Below the pieces are notes generated by a model. That model saw nothing but the letters and a program-made list of their open reading frames with translations. It had not been told where the DNA came from and did not search any database. A program made the translations under genes and the position numbers. A DNA stretch of 64,000 nucleotides from Lumbricus rubellus (lineage: Eukaryota; Annelida; Clitellata; Crassiclitellata; Lumbricidae), in the NCBI GenBank assembly GCA_945859605.1, contig OX243811.1, forward strand, positions 40,761,776-40,825,775, in the 5' to 3' direction. Numbering within the stretch: the first letter of the stretch is position 1; every line of letters begins with the position of its first letter. Below are positions 14,146 through 25,500 of this stretch, in pieces.

Positions 14146-17100
14146 ATGTCATCGTCGTCGAATAATGACAGTAGACAAGAGAGCTTAAGTGGTGCGAAAT
14201 GATACGTAACTTGCATTTTAAAAGATATGCTAATTCTGTAGGACTTTTATTCGAGTCATATGTTACTTAATTCAGTTGGCCTTGAGGCGATTTAAGTGCA
14301 GTGATAAGGAGGAATGCCCTGTAGCCTATTGTTATGGAATAAAGAAGCACGACGAAATTATCAATTTTTTAGCGTTGTACTGTGAAATTTGCTGTGAACA
14401 TAAAGGAGTGTTATTACAGCGAACAAGACACTGGCTTTTTTTAGCAGACAGGGGGAAAATATATACATTCTGTCATAAATAGTGCAAAACAATGTTCTGT
14501 GCAAGCCAAGTGATTGAGGAAGAAAAGGGACTTGGAAGTGATTATGCAAAGGGGTGCAAAAAAAGCAGTGTGCTTAAGCATCAAAATAGGCTAACTGGAC
14601 TCTATTTATAATAATAAGGAAGACGATCTAGATATTGATACAATAATATTAATAGTTGATACAAGGATACAATATTGAGGTTCACTGGTTTGGCCACGGT
14701 TTGAATACTGTGCCGTGTATAGAATCCATTGGATATCAGGTCAGTTTATTATGTTATGGCGTAATTAATTTGTAATTTTTGGTGTTGATAGAGTCATGGA
14801 TTGATTTTACTCGAACTCAAGCGATTGCACAAACAGAGGTGCCAATTGGAGAATTGACTGCATCTTCGTCATCTCCAGTCAAGATGACTCCAGTCAGCAG
14901 CACAGCACTTGAGAAGCTGCTCTTAGAGGCACAGAGGGAATCGTCGTATGCTTCATCACGAATCGAAAGTTTGACGTCTAGTCGAGCTAGGTGAGTGTCT
15001 TATCCTTCTTAGGGAGCTGGAAGTGGCGCATAGTAATGATCTAGTTCATTGCGTTCAGGACTGTAAGCCCTGACGAAGAGCTTTACATCCCTGCAAGAAT
15101 ATCGTTCGGTTCCATTACCATCTGGATGGATGGATGGGTGGGTGGGTCGATATAAGCATGCGTACGTATGGTCATTTGTATAGAACCTTAACAAGACTCT
15201 CACGAAGGCGCTTAGTGTAGTTACTCAACAGATGTAAACTGATCTATTCGATTTAAGAGATTTAGAAAATAAATCCATGTTTGTGCTCCATGAAATCCAA
15301 TCAATCTCGAGTCCATGAAATCAGTCCATGAAAAACAATAAAGATACTTCAGTTTACAAGGCCATACGATGATGGGATATGAACTATTGAATTACAGCTT
15401 TATGCTGTGCTTTGGGCAATGTACACTCCAACTCAATGATGACTGTGTCTGAAAGCAGCTTTTAAAAGTATGCCACGTTACTTAAGCTTTCATAAATTGT
15501 TAATCGAACTGCATACTAAAATCAATTATATGTTGGTTAAGGGTGAACAGGCTCTCCCTTAATTTCAGTAAAACCAATGACATGATAAAACGTAAGATTT
15601 TCCCTCTGGTTACTTTGTTTATTCTTATAAATGGAATTATTATTCATCAGGTTACCTGGACCAAATTTGTAGGCCTGCACAATTATCGACTCACACCGAA
15701 ATGGGAAAGAAGATAGTCTGGAAATCTCAAAGGAAATGGCCAAAGAACAAGACATAACTTACTCCATAAAAACCTTTGAATCAATCTCTATCGTACATTT
15801 ATCTTTCTATAATTATTTCTATTATAACATTTCTCAGGGAGTTAATTGCACAATGACCTCACTGTACTGTACCTCACCTTTGTTTGATTTTGTGTTGTTG
15901 TTGTTGCAGTCCACGTGGTCAACACAGTCCAACCAACGATCAACCAACAAATTCTTTACAGGTTTGTCACGTGATTTCTTCAGCAATAAATTCATAGGAT
16001 CATACTGTGTCAGCTATAAATAATAATGTCACATAATCCAAAATTTAATCAAGTGGGAAACTTTGGCTAACTCTAGTGCAGTTTGCAGATTCCAAATTCC
16101 TGTGAAACTTTCATTTAGTACCTGATACACATAACTGCTTGATGTTGTCAATAATACTTTTAATATTCAGGTAATTATTTGAGCTCATCTGAAGTCTATG
16201 CACTTTTTAAAGCTGCTAGAAAGCCATGTTATAGCGCCACTGTTGCATTCAAAAATGTACTATATAAGTATTTAGATAGATACATAGATGGAATGGTGCT
16301 ATATTAATTTTGTGACTTGTGCAAATTAAATCTTGATTTGCTGATTTTTGGATCGTTTGTCGTTCTTTTCAGCTGGACGACCCTAGGTTGCCTCATGAGA
16401 TTGATGAGAACAATGATGAAGAGGTGGCTGGAAAATGGGTCTGGGACTGGTCCAGTCGACCTGAAGTTGTACCACCAAGGTAGGCAGTTATGTTGTATTC
16501 CTCTATTGTTATCTATGATCTAGATGTTATTTTGAGTTTGAGATATCCAATGTCTGTCTCCCACAGCTTTCATATGGTGAAAAATTGATATCAGCCATTA
16601 TGTGGAAATCTTGCAGAAAATTCAGAATTTTATGTCAAGTGACAGTTGTGTAGTTGCTATTGTGAAAATCTGACAATCTGTGCTTGCAGATTATAAAACT
16701 TAAAAGTAAAGTTCTATCAGTTTCACTTCACATCAGGATTAGAAATTTGATGCTGAAAACGTTAAAAGGAAAACCCGATAGGAATCTGCCACTTGTGCTA
16801 TGATAACTTTGCGTACCAGTTGTGATTATGTTTCATTGTCGCAGTCTGATGAATAAGGTGTGCAGTAGTAACCCAGAGAAAAAGGATCCATTCAAGTTTC
16901 TGCCAGGACAAAAGGATGCTTCAAGATTCTACTGCCAATAAATAGCTGTGCTGCAAAGTGCTCTGACTGTTCTATATCAGTTGGAAGATTGTGTGACAAG
17001 GAAGAGCATGGGCCACCTTGTTCATATGCTGAGGCTAAGAAAGTGAAGTTGCTTGCACTTTACACTCGTGGCTTCCTCTCATGATTACTTTAACACGTTG

Positions 17101-17690
17101 GCCGCCAAGTACGAGTTAACTCGTACTTCAGCCAGTCATTTGACATGGCATGTAAGCGATCAATGTGTTAAGGGTTGAGGTGTTGGGGTGACTGTGAGTT
17201 TGTCATCTGTTGTTTCAGTTGTCTTCAGTTCAAGCATCCGGTTACGATGAAACACAGTCTCAGCATCCGCAACACTCGCATCATGCGAGGCATCGTCTTT
17301 TCACTGGAGAATCTGCCTCTGCTCATCGTTACGCATGCTTGCTCTTTTCTGCTTGGAGCTGCGTCGTAAGTAGCCATGGAGTTGTAATATGCATGCCATC
17401 TATTTTCCACTGCTTATCTATAGACAACCAGTTATTGGATTTCAATCTGTTTCTTTAATTAGCTAACGTTGACTAAGGTAATTCACTGATGCCTTGTGCA
17501 GGGTGATAATTGCGACACTATAGAAGTCATTAGATTAGTTTATTCGCTATGTACTGAACTGTTTATATTATGCATCAGAAGTAACAGTAACTAAGTCATT
17601 TCTATTGACTTTCTGTGCAGCATGGTGTTCTACTTAAAGAAATTCAGTCGCTGGCCTGCCGCTGCTGGTTCATCCTCGGTCAACTACTAA
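14146..17690 (+). CDS. BNIP3: BNIP3-like mitophagy receptor, complete, 6 exons, 206 aa
   Basis: Exons: 14146-14191, 14792-14990, 15910-15961, 16373-16479, 17219-17365, 17621-17690; all phases agree. The family anchors in the outer mitochondrial membrane, exposes an N-terminal LC3-interacting region and recruits autophagosomes. Visible landmarks: ESLSESWIDF with W18 where human BNIP3 has its LIR tryptophan; a Ser-rich, acidic region; KWVWDWSSRPEVVPP at 120-134, the family's WD-W-SRPE-PP signature; FKHP at 139-142 and LSIRNT before the membrane segment; a TM helix about 160-189 with the conserved His (H174) and a small-xxx-small pair (S177, G181). The C-terminus is a short basic, Ser-rich tail. 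Human BNIP3 is 194 aa and BNIP3L 219, so length fits. The start is the only in-frame Met giving the family N-terminus; donor 1 (GTGCGA) is weak. An extra phase-compatible exon lies at 16845-16941. Confidence 0.9.
16845..16941 (+). other. Candidate alternative 3'-terminal coding exon of the BNIP3-like gene
   Basis: An acceptor (TTGTCGCAG) ends at 16844. Joined to exon 4 in the correct phase, it reads S-LMNKVCSSNPEKKDP and on to a TAA at 16939-16941, about 32 residues. Using it would replace the transmembrane exon and give a soluble protein retaining the LIR. It lies between exon 4 and the canonical FKHP exon; expression is unproven. Confidence 0.35.
17094..17167. mobile_element. TTAA-flanked micro-MITE in BNIP3-like intron 5
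   Basis: TTAA at 17090-17093 and 17168-17171 bracket a 74-bp segment with imperfect terminal inverted repeats (CACGTTGGCCGC against GCGATCAATGTG) and an internal perfect palindrome, AAGTACGAGT-TAACTCGTACTT reading. TTAA duplication is the piggyBac-superfamily hallmark. Confidence 0.5.
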
Positions 17691-18009
17691 GATGCCACTA
17701 GGAAACTATTCTTGATTGGCATATTCTACCGTTGAAGTCCTCGGGTTGCAACCGCATGTTGCACCATACGCACATCTTAGGAACTTTGGCTTTGTTGTAT
17801 GCTACAGATTGGTAGTAGAGATTGTATCCGATCTTGTTGATCATGGTCTGTTTAAAGTGAGAAACATTTGGTGATATTGAAGACCCAAACTGCATTCCTT
17901 TGACTGGTGAACTTGTATTCATATCTTGAAATATCTTCCCATGTTGTGGGTAAAGTAGCGTAAATTTTTCTTAGATTTACAGAATTTTTTGCAATTTAGT
18001 TTCATGAAT

Positions 18010-18015
18010 AATAAA
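18010..18015 (+). promoter_or_regulatory. Candidate poly(A) signal of the BNIP3-like gene
   Basis: AATAAA about 320 nt after the stop codon; first canonical hexamer downstream. The 3' UTR would be 17691 to about 18035. Confidence 0.45.
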
Positions 18016-18035
18016 GTTGCAAATGATGCACAATT

Positions 18036-20679
18036 TTAAGGTAATTATTATTAAACATGCACAACGTTGCACATGGTATCTAAATCATGTTTAATGTATT
18101 AATATAATAATTATTATTTTAATAACCAATATGTAGATATATTTCACCATTTCCATCCTTTAAACCTTTAACTAGAAAATCTGGCACTGTGGTGCCTGAA
18201 TTTCAAGATGTTTGTGATTCAAATGGATAGATACGAGATACAAGTTCATTGGTTCGAAAGAGTGCAGTGTCTGTTACAGCATAATCAGATTAAGCAGCAC
18301 CTGTATCTTGTAAATATGTTAAAGTAGATACGTTTCATTTCTTGTCTGCCAGAATGTTGAGCTGCATTCTGGTGATGCATGCCAATTACAAGTAGCTCAA
18401 AGCCAATAATTATGTGGTTTATGCAGGTATTGGATTGGCCTTAGCAGATTTTGACAGTGTATATGGACATTATCTGATTGTACAAGTTTGTGATTATGGA
18501 CAAAATATAATTATTGATGTCTTTGCATAGTTTTCTTTTTGAGATACGACCTCAAGATGTATTGCTGTCGTATGTTCTGAATTTCATCATGTTTTGAGGG
18601 CCGACTCTTGAGTTTCACTTTATGTCCAGACAATGAAGTTGTAAGATCCAAACAACGGTTGAAACAGCAAGTATTCTGTGGTAAACTGTTGAGTGTTCCC
18701 AGTTTTCTCATATGCAGATAAATTTCGTTTTATATGAAGTTGAATGAAAGATTTAATCATTGACATTTTAAACTCCTTCAGAATGTTTGTCTCGTTATTT
18801 TCCAGTTTATCTATTTTACTACTTTAAAAACAAAATACAATCAATAATTATAATTTTATTAAAGGAGCATTAGTTAGCATATTTTACAGAAGTGTATAGA
18901 ATGTGGTTTTATGATCTGCTCTGATGTGTTTGTATTGAGATTTATATAGCGTTTTGTAAGAACCTATAAAAGGATCTGAAACCTGTGTCTATGACTGATC
19001 TAAAGAGGTATAACATATACATATTATAATTAAAGATGAATGTTTTTGCTTGAATTTGCGTCATATCTCTGCACTGAGTCTGCAGTGCTTATCTGCTCAC
19101 GAGTATTATTTGTCATCAACCGACCAGGTTTATGCTTGTGCATGTGCAAATAAATGCTACATACCGTACTTATTTAAGTTAAGGTTGGTGAACTGTCAGC
19201 ATGAATTGGAAGAATTCAGGAAAGCGTGTAATTTAATTTAATGTTGAAATTATTGCCATACGTATTCATTCATTCATTTCGTGCTGATGTCAACTGCTTT
19301 AAACTACATGTGAAGAATATGTAGCAGAATGGTGGCACTAACGCATTTCGTTGTAATGTACTGTTAAGTCAGTGATTCAAATCTCTCAAGTCATGCTATT
19401 CAAACCTTTAACAATAAGTGCATGAAGTGTATGGAAAACCATTGTTAAAGGAATTCTATCTTGGAATGAACACTGTCGGTCAGGATATGGTTGTTTTTGC
19501 TTTTTACCATGGTTTTACTTTAGTTGAAAAAACTACGCAACTACACGTTACAATCACTAGCTGACAATGATTACCAATATATTGCATACCCAAAATCCTT
19601 CGATGACAATGGAAGTAGAGAGAGGTATTATGCAACAGACTGAAGCCTTTTTCTTCATTCTTTAGTTATTATATATATTATGATGTGACAACTGATTTAA
19701 GCTATATGTATGCAGTATTATGCTACTTGATTGGTGTTAGTTCAATCAAGTTTCCTTAAATGCCTGCGATTGTTTCTTTGAGTTCAGTCTTTTTCATTTA
19801 CTTAGATATATTTGAGTCATCTTTACCCAACATTATTGAATTAATCGCATGTAATGTGGTGAAGCATTGGATAAGCCCATGTCCTTTAAAGGCCAACGTT
19901 TTACACTCCTATTCTCCGAGGAAAGTGAACCTTGTGGGCATGACTCCTTAAAAGTTATGCCGACCAATGAGCATCTGTCTGAAATCTGGTTGACTGGTAA
20001 GCCATATGACTGGTATGCGTGTAGCCACTGATTTCAATAGCTTGTGGTGAAGCCAAGGAACAGAGATTCTAAAGTTATGTGATACAACTTTGTGTCATGC
20101 ACATCGCAATCAGCCGGCCATTTCAAATTATACTGTATTGACAAAGCACAATCATAATTATACTAAAAACATGCATGATAAGAAATAAAATACTGTGTGA
20201 ATTAAAAGCATATTTCTGTTAAATAAAATCATTATGAAATACAGCATTATTGCAAATAAGGGTTCCTGACACCAAAAACTGAATGCTCGAATAAAATCTG
20301 AAGGGGCATAGCCAGAGTACATTAGTACCTGGCATGAAACCGAGATTGCTGTACTAGTCTGGCAGCATGCCTCCTTGGCTGTGCCCCAACCTAATAATTA
20401 GAAGATCCTTTAATATTGTCCGAGCTCCACAACTAGTCGGCGCTGGGGAAACATAAAATGTTTGGACTTCCATTTGAAAAGGTTTCCTGTAGATTAGAGA
20501 TTCACCTACTGCCAAGTGGCACAAGATCTAGAAGGGTTCCATTAACATTTTATTGTGATTTGCATAAATGCAAATTAGATAATTTTTGACTCGCTGGAGT
20601 CTCCGTAGTCACGAGATATTTGGGGGCAAGACAAGCTGAGAGTTGGAGACCAGGATGATGATCTTACAATGGTTCCAAG
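18036..20679. other. Intergenic DNA between two convergent genes
   Basis: AT-rich, no gene. It contains a partial TTTATATAGCG tail fragment near 18941 and a TTAA-flanked short palindrome (19408-19448) with ends CAATAAG and CCATTG. Confidence 0.45.
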
Positions 20680-20885
20680 CAGTGGCGGCACCAGGATTTC
20701 ATTTGGGGGGGCTGAATTTTTTCATTTTCATCCACCAAAATTTCTGACGACTTTTTTTAGTCATTTGGTCGAAATCTCATGGATATGTCACATTTTTTAG
20801 GGGGGAGGCCCGGGAGGGGCTAAATGTGGAAACGGACGGACTTATTTGAGGGGGGGGGCTTAGCTCCCCTCTGGTGCCATTACTG
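20680..20885. mobile_element. hAT-like MITE, 206 bp
   Basis: Ends CAGTGGCGGCACCAG and CTGGTGCCATTACTG form a terminal inverted repeat. Flanks GTTCCAAG (20672-20679) and GGTCCAAG (20886-20893) are an 8-bp target duplication with one mismatch. G-rich non-coding interior. Confidence 0.7.
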
Positions 20886-20932
20886 GGTCCAAGAGATGAT
20901 TGGAGTCAGTGTAAGATTTCAACCATATAAGT

Positions 20933-22285
20933 CAGCGGTTCTCAACCTTTTTAGTGCGGCGACCCCTTGGTGACATTTTGAAGGTTTTGACGACCCCCAA
21001 CAACAAAATTGGCTGAGTCACTTATTTTTTACCATTGTCGATTTTATGAAATTTCACTTCATTATTCGAAAGCTTCTTCTGGGAATTCTGTGTGTTTTCT
21101 TGACTCTTGCAATTCTGAGGGCTATCTACGGTATGGTATTCGGCAATCTGACGTTGAAATGTCATGAATCTATTCAGCAGGGGAGGGGCTTGAGAATGGG
21201 GGAAGCGCCCACTCCCCAAATTGTTGTCAAGTTTTTTAAATTTCTCACACTGCTATGGTAGCATTTTCAGCTGCCCTTTGAATGAAACTGCTCAATGGCA
21301 TCATTATTTTCAGCAGGGGCGCAACCAGAAAATTTTCCTGGGGGTGCTGAGAATTATTATTGTAAGTGCCGATGGTGCGAAGTAGCGAGTGCCAAAGGAA
21401 CTTGCTTGATTGTGTAATCTTAAAGATCGAACGACCCCTACCCCCCCCCCACGCACCAAAAAACTCATCGGATTTGGAAAAATTGCGTGGGTCACCTTTT
21501 TAGCCTGGGGGGTGCTCAAGCACCCCCCAGCACCCCCTTAGTTGCGCCACTGATTTTCAGTGCTGAGTGTCGTGGTTTAAGACCTCCCAACTCTTTATAT
21601 AATTTGTTTGTGCACTGTAGGCCCAATTGTAACATTTTGAGCTGTCATTTCAACAAAGTTAGCCTACTTGTGATTTAAGACAATGACTCTTTTTGGTGCT
21701 CAGAAATGTAGTTTAAGACTCCAATAAAATATTCCCACCAGATTGTTAGAGTTTCTTAATTTGCACATGGCAATGATAACATTTTAAGCTGTCATCTGAA
21801 AAATTGCTCGTTTGAGGTAAACAGCGTACCGTACAACACTATAAATTTATAATGATAGCATATATTCATTAAATATTTATGACATATTGCGGACTCAAAC
21901 ATCCCTGTCCCCTCACCACAAATGTCGGGGGACCGTCCCTCTGTCACCCAAAGTCTCCGCCCATTATAGGTCTTACTAGTTGACAGCATAGATTCTTTGA
22001 GCAACTGAATATTGTTTAACTTTTTAAAAGAAGAATATCTAAATTAACATTTGAAGACTAGATTGTCAAAATTTAATTAGTTGTGGCAAGCTAACAAATG
22101 AATCATAGCCAAAGTAGAAGAAAAAAATATATGTACTAAGTTGCTATAGTGTAGTAGATAGTGTTGCAATTGCGACTGGGCACTGTAGGCCCAATTGTAA
22201 CAAATTTCTGATGGGTCCAGGCGACCCCTGGCAAATCGTCAGGCGACCCCCGTGGGGGTCGCGACCCACAGGTTGAGAACCGCTG
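20933..22285. mobile_element. SPIN-like non-autonomous hAT element, 1353 bp
   Basis: The left end begins CAGCGGTTCTCAACC and the right end finishes GGTTGAGAACCGCTG, a perfect 15-bp inverted repeat. Flanks ATATAAGT at 20925-20932 and 22286-22293 are an exact 8-bp target duplication. From the right end inward it reads CCTGTGGGTCGCGACCCC, which I recognise from SPIN-type ('space invader') hAT elements. No transposase ORF is present. It carries a nested MITE at 21314-21552 and sits just beyond the PRPF31 stop codon, so PRPF31 3' UTR may reach into it. Confidence 0.85.
21314..21552. mobile_element. Nested hAT-like MITE, 239 bp
   Basis: Ends CAGGGGCGCAACC and GTTGCGCCACTG are inverted repeats; ATTTTCAG at 21306-21313 and 21553-21560 is an exact 8-bp duplication. 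The interior has a GGGGTGCT/AGCACCCC palindrome. A second family member in opposite orientation starts at 60232. Confidence 0.85.
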
Positions 22286-22541
22286 ATATAAGTAGAAATG
22301 TGAGGAAAAAACCAGGAAGGCGTGCCATGAGTTAGCAGCGGTGTTTAAGACAGACTGGGAAAAACAACTTCTTTTACATTGCACTGAGAACCTTGCATTT
22401 CCACAATATTACTCTTTCCGTAAATTTGCCAAGGACTTGACGAATGATTTCACGTTCACTGTCTATCAATTACAGCATTTTAAACGTTTAACAGTGCATT
22501 GACACATCACATCTGCCAGTTGGTTCGCTTCTGTTCTTCTT

Positions 22542-25500
22542 TCAGCGGTTGATTCTCAGAAATGAAGCTGTATTGGAAAAGTATTTTCCTGTCTGATCAG
22601 ATATCTTTCGTTCAGCTGCTTGTGGATTAACAATTTCCAGACCCTTAAGACAACAACAAACAAACACTGTTTCATAAAAGATCACACAAAACTAACTGCG
22701 CAATTCACTTGATAGCTAGACAATTTGTGTGGCATCTGTGTCTCTTTCATTTGCAGTCAAATTTATTCCCAGCCATATCATGTAGTAGGACAGAGTTTAT
22801 TCATATCTAAGGTTCAGGTTGAATTCCATGTAAATAGATCAGTTTCTAAGTGACCTATGGCCCTATTTCTAAGATGAACAAAATTATCAAACATAAGTGT
22901 TCCGATGAAAGAAATATTACACAGTCAGTGTCATTCCATTACAGTTGCAAATGCATCTGAAAAGAACAAAATAACAGTAATAACAAAGATTAAATATGAA
23001 CAAAACCCTGACATCAAGTGTTCGCACATGCAACAATTAAACATTCCAGAGCACACGGACAACACAATTGTTGCTTTCTGACTTAGAGTATGATGTTGCT
23101 AGCAGCACATGTTTTGGCTGGAATGACTATTTGTAAATCGATTGATAGTGGAAAGAATGGCCGATGATACCTGGAGTGGCGTAAATGCAACGCTTGACGA
23201 CGTGCCAGCGATCTGCTTCTTCACAGACGTACTTCCTCCCCAGACTTGCTGTTTCTGAATCTTTTGCTGCAGTTAAAAGAAGAAGAAAAAACCTCAAATA
23301 CATTACTTACAATTTACAGTGAATGAATCTGATGTCATACGGATTCATTGGGTTGCAAAGCAGCGGTGTGATAGCTGTAATGCATTGAAAATATAGACGA
23401 GAGCACTGGTCAGTAAGAATCGCAGGATATCAATTCCATATGGTAGTGTTAATTTATGAAATCAGCAAAAATATCCATTATCTTTCTGTCACGGATTAAT
23501 TCAATTAACAAATAAGCAATCAACTTTATTGTCATCCGTTTCAAATAATTATTTCACAGTTGCATCTATGTTAAATTTTGACATAAATTGCAGAAGATCA
23601 GAGACCATCACCTCCTCCACCATTTCATTTAGATCTAAAATATCTGAGACATATTTAAAGATCGATTGAATTACTGTTTCTCACTCACCTGAAGAGTTTT
23701 TGAAACTCTAGCTTTGGTCTTTGAGTCCATTGTTGGACCTCTGATGCGACCAGACGATGCTTTGCCAAGCGTTCCGAGTGAGAGGCCAAGGTCCTCCTGA
23801 TAGGCATCTTCCTCTATCTGAAAACATAGGCAGTTGTGTTAGCATCCAAGTGAATACAATACATGAAGAACAACATGCAAACAACACAAATAATGACAAA
23901 TAATTGCTACAGAGGCAGAAGTGATAAGCAATCACTTTAGTGAAGTGACACTAAAGTGAACTAGAAGTGCGTTACAATTAGCTTAAATGGGCTGAGCTCT
24001 CGTTGATTTCAATAGAATCACCAGATGGAATGAAAAGGCATAGGTGACAACTCTATTTTCTTTAAGTAATTATAGTTAGCCAGGTTTTTCTCATGCACTG
24101 ATGTGCTAAACTGATTTCTAAAACTGAGAACTTGCATATCGAATTTCTCAAAAATATCGTTGCTCATATTTCTTGACCTTAACTTTCAAAAACTGCTACA
24201 GACTACATGTCCACATGTTGCTAAATTCAATAAAGCTAATGACACTAAACCAGCATTCATTCAAGAAATACCTAAATTAAGCCAACCAACAGCCCCATAA
24301 AAATACGAAAAGATTGTACAAATGATACAAAAAGAAATGGAAGCCCCTGACAAAACGTTGAGCATGCAAACTTGTGCGAAATGGTCATGCAAGAATTTTT
24401 ATTGTCTTTTATATATCTTATTGGTACACATTTTTTGTTGTTCTGTCAATTGGGACTGAGAAGACAATTTTATTATTGGTACAATGAGTTCTCGCAATAT
24501 TATAGTAATAATTTGTCTATTAAGTATTTTTGACTAATTGTCACTGTTGCTCGAGTTAGTTTCAGTTATCATTAAAACTTTCAGTTTTCCTTAACAAATT
24601 TATGTCATCGGAATCATTATCGTTTATGGAAACTTCACTACCATAGTTCTGATGAGCAGAACTAAAACAAAACAAATATTCAACCACAAACAAGTTTCAA
24701 GTTTCTACTTACTTCACCGAAGGTCATTCTGTTAGCGTACTTTCTCATTTCGGTCATTCCTAAACGCTCCTTCATTTTACGATAGCTAAACGCACAGAAA
24801 CAAAAACAGACAACCAGTTTTCAACTACTTTTCCTGGTGAAAAATTCCATCCACCATTCCAGTTGGTAACTGGTTTTACGGTTGATTGCTTACCTGGACT
24901 TTACGTTATAAAAGTTCAACCAAGCAATTAAGTAATTTCAATGAGATGGATTGTGCAGAAGCACTGTGGGGCGGTGGTGCACTGATGGCATCGTGGCCTT
25001 AGAGCCAAGGTTCGAATCCACCTCGCCGCGTAAGGATCATGGGCAAGTCCTTCACTCACAATTGCTCAGCGCTTCGGTGTGAAACTCCGATGCAGTGTCT
25101 GCTCTGCGTTCAGGAGCGCCTTTGAGTAGAGAGAGCTTGAAGGGGTGATATAACAAGTGCAATGTACAAACAAAGAACGAACAAACAAACTGGCGCAAGT
25201 ATAAACTGATCTGCAAAAGGCAAAAGCAGCAGAAGAAACTCAGTGATGGGTATGTAAGTCCATGCTACCACACGACAAAGTCCTGTAGACAGTTGTCCCC
25301 TAACGCAGTCATCCAAAAAGGAGGGTAATGGTTCAATTATAGGATATTTGCAGGTGCCCTTTATGGACGTTCCCAAGTGTTGCCAGTGCAGTCTGCAGTG
25401 TTTGTCCAACTGTTGATGAAGCCATGAGAAACTTCATCATTATAACTAACACCAGAGCACCGAAAAAAGCCATGTTCGACTGTGCCTTCAAGTTCTCACA

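Noticed and set aside
8114..25165. tRNA gene calls at the B-box sequences near 8.17 and 25.01 kb
   Set aside because: The B boxes are good but acceptor and anticodon stems do not form and both continue into a shared non-tRNA body, so they are SINEs.
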